This document shows positions 1-6,129 of a DNA stretch of 6,129 nt, piece by piece. Origin of the DNA: an uncultured Flavobacteriales bacterium (GTDB lineage: Bacteria > Bacteroidota > Bacteroidia > Flavobacteriales_D > Sanyastnellaceae). The stretch spans positions 1-6,129 of the forward strand of contig CALKHD010000168.1 in assembly GCA_938092195.1 (NCBI GenBank), in the 5' to 3' direction. The notes under the pieces were generated by a model. The model ran no database searches. It worked only from the letters and a program-made list of their open reading frames with translations, and was not told the origin of the DNA. The position numbers and the translations under genes are program-made. The number at the start of each line of letters is the position of its first letter. The stretch's first letter is position 1.

Positions 1-581
1 TTCCGGCGCAGCATGCTCATTTTCTCGTTGCGGACCTCACGGCTTCCAGACCAACCGGCACCGGGGAGGTTGGGTTGTGGCACGCCTGCGGACAAGGCGC
101 TCAATACGTCTTGCTTGAGCACGCGTCCACCTGGGCCAGAACCGGCCACCTGACCGGATTTCAGACCCGCTTCGTCCATGAGCTTTCGCGCGGCAGGAGA
201 AGGATGTCCAACCGCATGTCCGGCCGGAGCTGGAGCGGGCGCAGCCACGGGGGCCGGGGCGGGTGCCGCTTTGGGAGCGGGCGCAGGGGCCGGAGCCGCA
301 ACGGGTTCAGCTGCTGGAGGAGCGGCGTTGGCTGGCGCTTCTGCGTCGGTATCAATCAGGCACACCACAGCGCCAACGGCAACAGCGTCGCCTTCTTCGG
401 CTTTCAACGTGATGGTGCCTGCAGCTTCTGCGGGCAACTCGAGGGTGGCCTTGTCGCTGTCGACCTCAGCAATGGCTTGGTCCTTGAAGACATAGTCACC
501 ATCGGCCACCAACCAGGTGGCGATTTCCACTTCCGAGATGGACTCCCCTGGACTGGGGACCTTCATTTCAAGGATGGGCAT
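1..581 (-). CDS. sucB: 2-oxoglutarate dehydrogenase E2 (dihydrolipoyllysine succinyltransferase), N-terminal part
   Basis: E2 core subunit of the 2-oxoglutarate dehydrogenase complex in the cytoplasm. It takes the succinyl group from E1 on a swinging lipoyl arm and passes it to CoA. The frame is open to the left edge, giving 193 codons. The ATG at 581 starts MPILEMKVPSPGES, the usual N-terminus. Residues 1-77 are the lipoyl domain, with K44 in DSDKATLE as the lipoylated lysine. Residues 78-126 are a hinge of almost only Ala and Pro. Residues about 127-163 are the E3-binding domain (PSPAARKLMDEAG through GPGGRVLKQDVL). A second hinge follows, and KMSMLRR at 187-193 opens the catalytic domain, whose HxxxD active site lies outside the window. 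No Shine-Dalgarno is seen. It begins 49 nt after sucA, so the two are almost surely co-transcribed. The PSPGES form and the sucA neighbour favour E2 of this complex over pyruvate dehydrogenase E2. Confidence 0.95.
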   Translation of the reverse strand, partial: MPILEMKVPSPGESISEVEIATWLVADGDYVFKDQAIAEVDSDKATLELPAEAAGTITLKAEEGDAVAVGAVVCLIDTDAEAPANAAPPAAEPVAAPAPAPAPKAAPAPAPVAAPAPAPAGHAVGHPSPAARKLMDEAGLKSGQVAGSGPGGRVLKQDVLSALSAGVPQPNLPGAGWSGSREVRNEKMSMLRR

Positions 582-630
582 GGGGTAGGTTTGGGAATCT
601 GGAGGATGAATCGAATGGGGTCAAGGTCGT

Positions 631-3393
631 CTAACCCAGTTTAAATACAGAATCAATGACGGCTTGATGTCGCTCATTGTGAACCACGGGACTGCCTGCG
701 GCTGGGCTTGCCGACGCCGGCCGGGCAAAAAACCGAGCCACGCCGGGTCCGAATCGATGCAGGTGAGCATAGGCGCCCATGTTGGAGGGCTCTTCCTGTG
801 CCCAGCACAACGTGGCCCCTTCGTAACGGTCGAGGATGGCCCCCAACTCTGCTGTCGGGAATGGGTAGAGCTGTTCCAGGCGCACCAAAGCAATGCTGTC
901 CATTTCCCCCGACTGAACGCGCTTTTTGCGCTCTTCAAGGAGGTCGTAATAAAACTTTCCGGAACACAAGACCACGTTTTTCACGCTGTCTGCAGAACTC
1001 CCTCCCCGCTGGGGATCATCGATGACGGACTGGAACTTGCCCTCAGCCAAGTCGGCCATGGTGCTGACCGCATCCGGGTAGCGCAACAATTTTTTCGGGG
1101 TAAAGACCACCAAAGGCTTGCGGAACGGGCGCAACACTTGGCGGCGCAACAAGTGGAAGTGGTTGGCCGGCGTGGTGGGGTTGACCACCTGCATGTTGTC
1201 TTGGGCGCACATCTGCAAATAGCGCTCCATGCGGCCACTGGAGTGCTCACTGCCCATGCCTTCGTAGCCGTGTGGCAAGAAGAGCGTCAAGCCATTGGGG
1301 GCATTCCACTTGTCCTCACCAGCCGATATGAATTGGTCAATGATGATCTGGGCTCCGTTGTTGAAGTCCCCGAACTGCGCCTCCCAGATGGTCAGGCCTT
1401 CGGGTGTGCCGTAGGCGTAGCCAAAATCAAAGCCCATCACCCCGTACTCGCTCAAGTGGGAATTGAACAAGGTGATTTGTGCCTGTTCAGCCTCGAGGTG
1501 GTTGAGCGGAATGCGCTCCTCCTCGGTGTCTTCAGTTTTCACCACGGCATGGCGGTGGCTGAAAGTGCCCCGCTCCACATCTTGCCCGCTCAAGCGAACG
1601 GGATGGCCTTCGACCAGCAGCGTTCCGTAGGCCAATAATTCTCCGAGGCCCCAATCCAATCGGTCGCCATCGACCATGGCTCGGCGGTCCTTGAACAGCT
1701 TTTTGACCTTGCGGAAATAATTCTTGTCCTCGGGCAAGCTGCACAAGGCCTCCGCCAAGCGACCCAAGCGGTCCCGGTCAAACCCGGTCCACACCTCCAT
1801 GGCGTCGTCACCAGGCTGCTTCATCCGGTAGTCGCCCCACAGGTTTTCCAAGAAATTGGTCACCACCAGTTTGTCGGTGGACTTGGCCTCTTCCATGGCC
1901 TTCTCGAGCTCTTGCTCGAGCTCAGAGCGCATGGATGACGCCATATTGGCGTCAAGAACGCCCTCTGCCTCGAGCTGCTGACGGTACAACTCCCGAGCAT
2001 TGGGGTGCTGCTGAATGGCCTTGTAAAGCTTGGGTTGCGTGAATTTGGGCTCGTCGCCCTCGTTGTGACCGTACTTCCGATAACCAAGCAGGTCGATGAA
2101 CACGTCGCGCTGCCAGCGTTGGCGGTACTCCAAAGCAATGCGCACGGCTGTGACCACGGCTTCGGCATCATCTGCGTTCACGTGCAACACCGGACAATGC
2201 GTGGCCTTGGCCACGTCCGTGCAGTAAATGCTGGACCTTCCGTCGAGGTAATTGGTGGTGAATCCCACCTGGTTGTTGACCACCAAGTGGATGGTTCCAC
2301 CTGCCCGATATCCATCGAGCTGGGCCATTTGCACCACTTCGTAAACCACGCCTTGGCCAGCCACAGCGGCATCTCCGTGCACCAAAATGGGCACCACCGC
2401 TTTTTCGTCTTGGTGCTCCCTGTCGATGCGTGCACGAGCAATGCCCTCCACCACAGGATCGACGGCTTCGAGGTGCGACGGGTTGGGCGCCAGCGTGATG
2501 TGAACCGGGACTCCGGTGTCTGCCATCAAGTCGGTGCTGTGGCCCATGTGATATTTCACGTCGCCATCAAACTCATCGTCGTGGTCGTAGGCTTTGCCTG
2601 CGAACTCGCTGAAAATTTCGGTGTAAGGCTTGTTGAGGATGTGGGCCAAAGTGTTCAAGCGGCCACGGTGGGCCATGCCAATGATGAATTCCTTGGCGCC
2701 CAGCTCACTGCCGCGCTCCACGATGGCATCCAAGGCGGGCACAAGGCTCTCACCCCCTTCTACACTAAAGCGCTTTTGGCCCACAAATTTCTTTTGCAAG
2801 AATTCCTCGAAGACTGTGGCTTGGTTGAGCTTTCGAAAAACCTGCTTTTTCTCCGCTTCACTCAAGACTGGCCGATTGGCCAACTCGATGTGGTCCTTGA
2901 ACCAATTCCATCGGTCTGGCTCGCGGATGTACATGAACTCAATGCCAATGGAATGGCAGTATGTCTCCTGGAGGTGGGCGATGATGTCGCGGAGCGGAGC
3001 GGGTCCAATGCCCACTTCACTCCCCGCCTCAAAGACGGTGTCAAGGTCGGCGTCCTCAAGGCCAAAGTGTTCGATACTGAGGTCTGGGCTGTAGTCCCTC
3101 CGGGCGCGCACGGGGTTGGTCTTGGTGAACAGATGACCCCTCGTCCGGTAGTCGTGGATCAGGTTGATCACCCGAAATTCTTTCGGCCCCAAGGCCGCGC
3201 CATTGGCGGAGGGGGCTGAAGAGGCCGAGCCAGATTCGAGGGCGTCCTCGCCATAGACCCGCTGGGCGAAGTCAAAGCCAAGAAAAAAATGACGCCAAGT
3301 CGGGTCGACCGAGTTGGGGTCGTCGAGGAACTTCCGATAGAGGGCCTCAATGGCGGCCGGCTCGGCGTTGCTCAGATGGGAATGGAGGTCCAT
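631..3393 (-). CDS. sucA: 2-oxoglutarate dehydrogenase E1 component
   Basis: Thiamine diphosphate-dependent E1 subunit. It decarboxylates 2-oxoglutarate and transfers the succinyl group to the lipoyl arm of E2 in the TCA cycle. It is 920 aa, complete, and close to the usual length (about 930 in E. coli). Residues 14-42 (IEALYRKFLDDPNSVDP to FFLGFDF) are the N-terminal segment that in this family binds E2. The catalytic core has AHRGRLN (241-247) and GHSTD (284-288), carrying the two family active-site histidines, H242 and H285. NPSHLEAVDPV lies at 304-314. The ThDP/Mg motif runs from GDAAVAGQG (340-348) to VVNNQVGFTT (371-380), and YGHNEGDEP is at 441-449. The transketolase-type pyrimidine-binding domain (about 580-775) and C-terminal domain (CWAQEEPSNMGAY, 863-875; RPASASPAAGS, 891-901) follow. 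The ATG at 3393 fits the conserved N-terminus; no Shine-Dalgarno is seen. The stop is TAG. sucB follows after 49 nt with no terminator-like hairpin, so one mRNA is expected. Confidence 0.98.
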   Translation of the reverse strand: MDLHSHLSNAEPAAIEALYRKFLDDPNSVDPTWRHFFLGFDFAQRVYGEDALESGSASSAPSANGAALGPKEFRVINLIHDYRTRGHLFTKTNPVRARRDYSPDLSIEHFGLEDADLDTVFEAGSEVGIGPAPLRDIIAHLQETYCHSIGIEFMYIREPDRWNWFKDHIELANRPVLSEAEKKQVFRKLNQATVFEEFLQKKFVGQKRFSVEGGESLVPALDAIVERGSELGAKEFIIGMAHRGRLNTLAHILNKPYTEIFSEFAGKAYDHDDEFDGDVKYHMGHSTDLMADTGVPVHITLAPNPSHLEAVDPVVEGIARARIDREHQDEKAVVPILVHGDAAVAGQGVVYEVVQMAQLDGYRAGGTIHLVVNNQVGFTTNYLDGRSSIYCTDVAKATHCPVLHVNADDAEAVVTAVRIALEYRQRWQRDVFIDLLGYRKYGHNEGDEPKFTQPKLYKAIQQHPNARELYRQQLEAEGVLDANMASSMRSELEQELEKAMEEAKSTDKLVVTNFLENLWGDYRMKQPGDDAMEVWTGFDRDRLGRLAEALCSLPEDKNYFRKVKKLFKDRRAMVDGDRLDWGLGELLAYGTLLVEGHPVRLSGQDVERGTFSHRHAVVKTEDTEEERIPLNHLEAEQAQITLFNSHLSEYGVMGFDFGYAYGTPEGLTIWEAQFGDFNNGAQIIIDQFISAGEDKWNAPNGLTLFLPHGYEGMGSEHSSGRMERYLQMCAQDNMQVVNPTTPANHFHLLRRQVLRPFRKPLVVFTPKKLLRYPDAVSTMADLAEGKFQSVIDDPQRGGSSADSVKNVVLCSGKFYYDLLEERKKRVQSGEMDSIALVRLEQLYPFPTAELGAILDRYEGATLCWAQEEPSNMGAYAHLHRFGPGVARFFARPASASPAAGSPVVHNERHQAVIDSVFKLG

Positions 3394-3413
3394 GTGTTCG
3401 CAGGTGCGCCCTG

Positions 3414-3440
3414 CAAAGTTAAGCGGACAGGCATGCCAAA
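3414..3440 (-). promoter_or_regulatory. Probable Bacteroidota-type promoter of sucA-sucB
   Basis: On the minus strand, TAACTTTG (3421 down to 3414) matches the Bacteroidota -7 consensus TAnnTTTG exactly. A TTTG (3440 down to 3437) lies 15 nt upstream, where a -33 element would be expected. That spacing is shorter than the usual range of about 17-23, so the -33 match is the weak part. Transcription would start about 10-15 nt before the sucA ATG at 3393, giving a very short leader. It is the only exact TAnnTTTG I found in an intergenic gap here. An 8-bp motif with two free positions can arise by chance, but its placement directly before sucA supports it. Confidence 0.55.
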
Positions 3441-3444
3441 CACA

Positions 3445-3467
3445 GGTGAAAACCGAGGGTTTTCACC
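3445..3467. repeat. Perfect inverted repeat before sucA (operator or weak terminator)
   Basis: GGTGAAAACC and GGTTTTCACC are exact reverse complements separated by the three bases GAG, making a 23-bp palindrome. It starts 16 nt after the prenyl synthase stop and lies immediately upstream of the probable sucA -33 element. A second, overlapping symmetry, TTTTC-ACC-GAAAA (3460-3472), shares one arm. As RNA on the minus strand it would fold into a 10-bp stem followed by TGTGTTTGG. That is not a proper U-tract, so it would be a weak intrinsic terminator at best. The position at about -40 to -60 of the probable promoter also suits a regulator-binding site. I do not recognise it as the site of a known regulator. 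Confidence 0.6.
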
Positions 3468-3483
3468 GAAAAGACATGGAGCA

Positions 3484-4500
3484 TCAACTCAGGCGGGCGG
3501 TGACCATGGCTGCCACGCCGTGAAGCAGCGCCAAGGCGGCTTGAGAACCGGCCAAGGCGTTGGGGTTTTTGGACTTGAGTCGCGCAAGAGAACCCTCTGC
3601 GAGGGCCACCTGGCCAGCCATGGCATCGCGCAATTCGGCATCGACTCCCAATTGGCGATAGAGGTCGAGAACGCGGTCAACCTTGCCCTCCGAACGGCGG
3701 CCAAGTTCACTGTTCAAGGCCACAGAGGTTTCACCATGGGCCTTTTCCAAGGCGCGGATCAGGAGGAACGTCTTCTTGTCGGCGAGGATGTCCCCGCCAA
3801 CCTGCTTGCCAAAATTCTCGGGGTTGCCAAATGCGTCGAGGTAGTCGTCCTGCAGTTGGAAAGCCAGCCCTACGTGGAGGCCAAACTCGTACAGGGCTTC
3901 ACGGGCGTCGGCATCGGCGCCACCGGACTTTCCTCCCATGTCGAGGGCGGCAGCCAACAGCACGGAGGTCTTGAGCCGAATCATCTCCATGTATTCGTCA
4001 ATGCTCACGTCGTTGCGAGACTCAAAGGCCATGTCTTGCTCTTGGCCTTCACAGACTTCAAGGGCCGTGCGGTGGTAAATCCGCAAAAGATCGGGCAGGG
4101 CCTTGTCTGGCGCGTCGAGGAGGGCCTCGCACGCCATCACGTGCAGCGCATCTCCAGAGAGAATGGCGGTGTTGTTGTCCCACTTTTCGTGTACCGTGGG
4201 CATCCCCCTGCGCAAGGGCGCGTCATCCATGATGTCGTCATGCATCAGGGTGAAGTTGTGAAACAATTCCACGGCCAACGCCGCAGGAAGGGCGTCTTGT
4301 GGCCGACCACCAGAGGCTTCGCACGCCGCCATCACCAAGACCGGACGCAATCGCTTACCGCCCAACCCCATCAAGTAGCGCACAGGGGCGTACAGCTCGG
4401 TTTCGGGGTAGCGGGTCAGGAATTCAGCACAGCCATTTTCGAAGGCTGTGCGGTACGTCGCCATGGCCGTTTTGGCATCAAAAGTCACACTGTCGCCCAT
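3484..4500 (-). CDS. Short-chain polyprenyl diphosphate synthase, probably geranylgeranyl (C20)
   Basis: Trans-isoprenyl diphosphate synthase that condenses isopentenyl diphosphate onto an allylic diphosphate, feeding quinone side chains, carotenoids or other isoprenoids in the cytoplasm. It is 338 aa, normal for the family. GGKRLRPVL (47-55) binds substrate. The first Asp-rich motif is DDIMDD (88-93), followed by LRRGMPTVH. Lysine K177 is in RLKTS. The second Asp-rich motif is QLQDDYLDAFG (215-225), then GKQVGGDILADKKT (231-244). There is no signal peptide or membrane segment. The first Asp-rich motif lacks the two-residue insertion of bacterial farnesyl synthases. F83 lies five residues before it, the position where an aromatic residue limits archaeal-type enzymes to C20. 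Long-chain enzymes usually have a small residue there, so C20 is inferred, not proven. The ATG at 4500 overlaps the rfbA stop; Met13 at 4464 is a possible alternative start closer to typical N-termini. Confidence 0.92.
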   Translation of the reverse strand: MGDSVTFDAKTAMATYRTAFENGCAEFLTRYPETELYAPVRYLMGLGGKRLRPVLVMAACEASGGRPQDALPAALAVELFHNFTLMHDDIMDDAPLRRGMPTVHEKWDNNTAILSGDALHVMACEALLDAPDKALPDLLRIYHRTALEVCEGQEQDMAFESRNDVSIDEYMEMIRLKTSVLLAAALDMGGKSGGADADAREALYEFGLHVGLAFQLQDDYLDAFGNPENFGKQVGGDILADKKTFLLIRALEKAHGETSVALNSELGRRSEGKVDRVLDLYRQLGVDAELRDAMAGQVALAEGSLARLKSKNPNALAGSQAALALLHGVAAMVTARLS

Positions 4501-4502
4501 CA
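4498..4502 (-). other. TGATG stop/start overlap of rfbA and the prenyl synthase
   Basis: Read on the minus strand, the rfbA stop TGA (4502-4500) and the next ATG (4500-4498) share the A. This arrangement commonly allows terminating ribosomes to restart, so the two proteins are probably translationally coupled. No Shine-Dalgarno is visible before this ATG, which fits re-initiation or normal leaderless-like Bacteroidota starts. The inference weakens if the true start is Met13 at 4464. Confidence 0.65.
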
Positions 4503-5369
4503 GAGTCCAAGGTCCAATTGCTGGTGGATGTATTGGCCATAGCCGCTTTTGACGAGCTCATCGGCCAGCTTTCGGGCCTGGTCTACATCGATAAAGCCCA
4601 TGCGCCAGGCGATTTCCTCGAGGCAAGCGATTTTGAGTCCTTGGCGTTCCTCAATGACCTGCACATACTGGCCGGCTTGGGTCAAGGAATGGAACGTTCC
4701 GGTGTCGAGCCAAGCGGTTCCCCTGTCGATTTTGCTCACGAAGAGCTCTCCCATCTCCAGGTACGCCTTGTTTACATCGGTGATTTCGTACTCCCCACGG
4801 GGACTGGGCTCCAAGTTTTTGGCGATTTCGACCACCCGATTGTCGTAGAAATAGAGGCCCGGAACTGCAAAGTTGGACTTGGGCTGGGTCGGCTTTTCCT
4901 CGAGGCTCAACACGCGGTCTTCCTCATCAAACTCCACCACGCCGTAACGCTCCGGATCACTGACGTGGTAAGCATACACCATGGCACCATCGATGTTGGT
5001 GTTGTCACGCAGGATGCGGCCAAAACCCCGGCCGTAAAAAATGTTGTCGCCAAGGACAAGCGCCACCTTGTCGTCGCCAATGAATTCCTCGCCGAGGACA
5101 AAAGCCTGGGCCAGACCATTGGGGACTTCTTGCTCCACATAAGTGAAGGAACAGCCCCATTGACTGCCGTCTCCAAGCAGGCGCTGGAAACCCGGAAGGT
5201 CGTGTGGCGTGGAGATGATCAAGATGTCCCGAATCCCGCTGATCATCAGCGTAGAAAGCGGATAGTAGATCATCGGCTTGTCATAAATCGGCATCAGCTG
5301 CTTGCTGATGGCCTTGGTGATGGGGTACAGCCGCGTGCCGCTTCCACCGGCGAGAACAATGCCTTTCAT
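4500..5369 (-). CDS. rfbA: Glucose-1-phosphate thymidylyltransferase
   Basis: RmlA-type nucleotidyltransferase. It joins dTTP and glucose 1-phosphate to give dTDP-glucose and diphosphate, the first step towards dTDP-rhamnose and other dTDP-sugars of surface polysaccharides. It is 289 aa, the normal length, and complete. The nucleotide-binding motif LAGGSGTRLYPIT is at 6-18, followed by KQLMPIYDKPMIYYPLS (23-39). GLAQAF is at 85-90. LGDNIFYG (106-113) carries metal ligand D108, LEEKP (156-160) contacts the sugar phosphate, and WLDTGT (220-225) carries the second metal ligand D222. The C-terminal helical region (GLKIACLEEIAWRMGFI, 244-260) is the regulatory part found in RmlA. The ATG at 5369 begins MKGIVLAGGSGTRL, exactly where the family starts. 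No Shine-Dalgarno is seen. It lies 18 nt after the oxygenase gene and overlaps the prenyl synthase by one base. The usual partners rfbB, rfbC and rfbD are not in the window. Confidence 0.97.
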   Translation of the reverse strand: MKGIVLAGGSGTRLYPITKAISKQLMPIYDKPMIYYPLSTLMISGIRDILIISTPHDLPGFQRLLGDGSQWGCSFTYVEQEVPNGLAQAFVLGEEFIGDDKVALVLGDNIFYGRGFGRILRDNTNIDGAMVYAYHVSDPERYGVVEFDEEDRVLSLEEKPTQPKSNFAVPGLYFYDNRVVEIAKNLEPSPRGEYEITDVNKAYLEMGELFVSKIDRGTAWLDTGTFHSLTQAGQYVQVIEERQGLKIACLEEIAWRMGFIDVDQARKLADELVKSGYGQYIHQQLDLGL

Positions 5370-5387
5370 GACGGCAAAGGTCCGGTT

Positions 5388-6129
5388 TTAGGCCCGCAGG
5401 GACAAGGGAAGGCGACGGGAATCGAGAAAGCCATCCACCCACGCCCTGACCAGGCACCTTCGGGCCGAACCGTTCACATCTTCAAACGCCTCACGGCCAT
5501 GGACCATCCTGCGGTTGTTCGCCAAAAGCATTTGTCCCCTTTTCAAGTCGAATCGAAGGGCATTCTTGGCCATGTCCGCATCGATGAAATCCAACAATGA
5601 CGTGAGCTCCTTGGGAACCTCCCGCCCCAATTTGGCCATCGCGCGTTCCGTCCAAAACCGCATGTACCGGAATACCAAACCGTGATCATCCTCGGCCATG
5701 ACCGGGATGGAATTCGCTTCAATGGAGGCCTGTTGATGCGCCAACCCAGGGGTCACCACATCGCGGGGCCAAGCCTTTCGGGCAACGGATTCCAGAGCAG
5801 GGTTGGACCCTCTCATTCGCGTCAACAATCCTTCCGCATCCGCCAGCAAACTTTGTCCCCCCACTGACCCAGGCTGCAAGCACAGAAGCGCCACAACATC
5901 GGGGTTGTATGAGGCGTCGCTGCTGTCAGTGTGCATGCCTGTAGCGGCGCGAGTTTTGGAAACCGGTGCATTGCTTTTGGTGTGATCCAACCCCCGGTCC
6001 ACAACGTCAAACAGAAGCCCATAACGGTCGTTCAACTGACCCAAATGGCGCAACACGACTACATAAGCCCACCGCAACTGGGCATCTGTCCAAGAAGAGG
6101 GGGCGCTCAACACCGCATGGCCAGATGTT
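5388..6129 (-). CDS. TauD/TfdA-like Fe(II)/2-oxoglutarate-dependent oxygenase, 5' end outside window
   Basis: Non-haem iron oxygenase that should couple oxidation of a small substrate to decarboxylation of 2-oxoglutarate to succinate and CO2. The substrate is unknown. The frame is open to the right edge. A GTG at 6113 could be read as a start, but in-frame codons upstream (TSGHA) continue without a stop, so the true start is probably off the window. Numbering from that GTG, the iron ligands are H61 and D63 in TGMHTDSS and H205 in RRMVHGREAF. R219 or R223 in ARRCLVRAWV is the expected 2-oxoglutarate-binding arginine. Other segments are LRHLGQLNDRYGLLFDVVDRG (21-41, two halves of a conserved-looking stretch) and GGQSLLADAEGL (85-96). 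There is no membrane segment in the visible part. The frame is intact and the TAA stop lies 18 nt before rfbA, suggesting one operon. The HxD...HGR pattern sets the family firmly; anything narrower would be a guess. Confidence 0.85.
   Translation of the reverse strand, partial: TSGHAVLSAPSSWTDAQLRWAYVVVLRHLGQLNDRYGLLFDVVDRGLDHTKSNAPVSKTRAATGMHTDSSDASYNPDVVALLCLQPGSVGGQSLLADAEGLLTRMRGSNPALESVARKAWPRDVVTPGLAHQQASIEANSIPVMAEDDHGLVFRYMRFWTERAMAKLGREVPKELTSLLDFIDADMAKNALRFDLKRGQMLLANNRRMVHGREAFEDVNGSARRCLVRAWVDGFLDSRRLPLSLRA

Noticed and set aside
582..630. Possible separate promoter or terminator between sucA and sucB
   Set aside because: The 49-nt gap shows no hairpin, no TAnnTTTG box and no Shine-Dalgarno; co-transcription is the simpler reading.
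75..644. 189-codon Gly/Arg/Ser-rich open frame on the plus strand
   Set aside because: It is the complement of the sucB lipoyl domain and Ala-Pro hinge; the odd composition is a by-product of the hinge sequence.
1906..1922. Direct repeat of CGAGCTC units
   Set aside because: It encodes the charged helical stretch SELEQELEK of SucA; repeated Glu-Leu codons explain it.
2005..3219. 404-codon open frame on the plus strand opposite sucA
   Set aside because: It lies wholly inside the confidently identified sucA, has no recognisable family motif, and is explained by GC-rich codon use leaving the antisense frame open.
3289..4542. 417-codon open frame on the plus strand
   Set aside because: It crosses the sucA start, the intergenic gap and all of the prenyl synthase gene antisense, with no recognisable domain. 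It is an antisense shadow.
5237..5251. Near-palindrome CGCTGAT-C-ATCAGCG
   Set aside because: It is short, inside rfbA coding for the conserved MISGIRD stretch, with no regulatory context.
5292..5310. Inverted repeat CATCAGC-N5-GCTGATG
   Set aside because: It lies inside rfbA over the conserved ISKQLMP codons, has only 7-bp arms and no U-tract. Coding constraint and chance explain it.
5375..5382. GACCTTTG on the minus strand, one mismatch from the TAnnTTTG promoter box, before rfbA
   Set aside because: It is only five bases from the rfbA ATG, so transcription would start inside the gene, and it lacks the conserved TA start.
4299..5600. 433-codon open frame on the plus strand
   Set aside because: It runs antisense across three well-supported genes and resembles no family I know.

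Overview
The window looks like chromosomal DNA from a high-GC member of the Bacteroidota, probably a flavobacterial-type lineage. Lines I counted by hand are about 57-60% GC. Three things point there. The 2-oxoglutarate dehydrogenase E1 N-terminus (NSVDPTWRHFFLGFDF) and the E2 N-terminus (MKVPSPGESISEVEIA) have the form typical of that phylum. None of the four visible starts has a Shine-Dalgarno sequence. The only clear promoter-like element is a TAnnTTTG box, the Bacteroidota -7 type. Genus cannot be named from this sequence alone.

All five genes lie on the minus strand, so transcription runs right to left. From the right edge: the C-terminal part of a TauD/TfdA-like Fe(II)/2-oxoglutarate oxygenase (5388-6129, 5' end outside the window); 18 nt later rfbA, glucose-1-phosphate thymidylyltransferase (4500-5369); overlapping its stop by one base, a short-chain polyprenyl diphosphate synthase probably making C20 (3484-4500). 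A 90-nt gap follows, holding a perfect 10-bp inverted repeat and a TAnnTTTG box. Then come sucA, the E1 subunit of 2-oxoglutarate dehydrogenase (631-3393), and after 49 nt sucB, its E2 subunit (1-581, 3' end outside the window).

Two transcription units are the simplest reading. Oxygenase-rfbA-prenyl synthase are tightly packed, and the last two are probably translationally coupled. sucA-sucB form the usual TCA-cycle pair, with a probable promoter of their own in the 90-nt gap. E1 decarboxylates 2-oxoglutarate and E2 carries the succinyl group on a lipoyl lysine to CoA. rfbA feeds dTDP-sugar synthesis for surface glycans, and the prenyl synthase supplies isoprenoid diphosphates. The window is nearly all coding, with no RNA genes, mobile elements or CRISPR arrays seen. 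I found no strong evidence of an undescribed system. The points most worth a second look are the palindrome before sucA, the orphan rfbA coupled to a prenyl synthase, and the oxygenase of unknown substrate.
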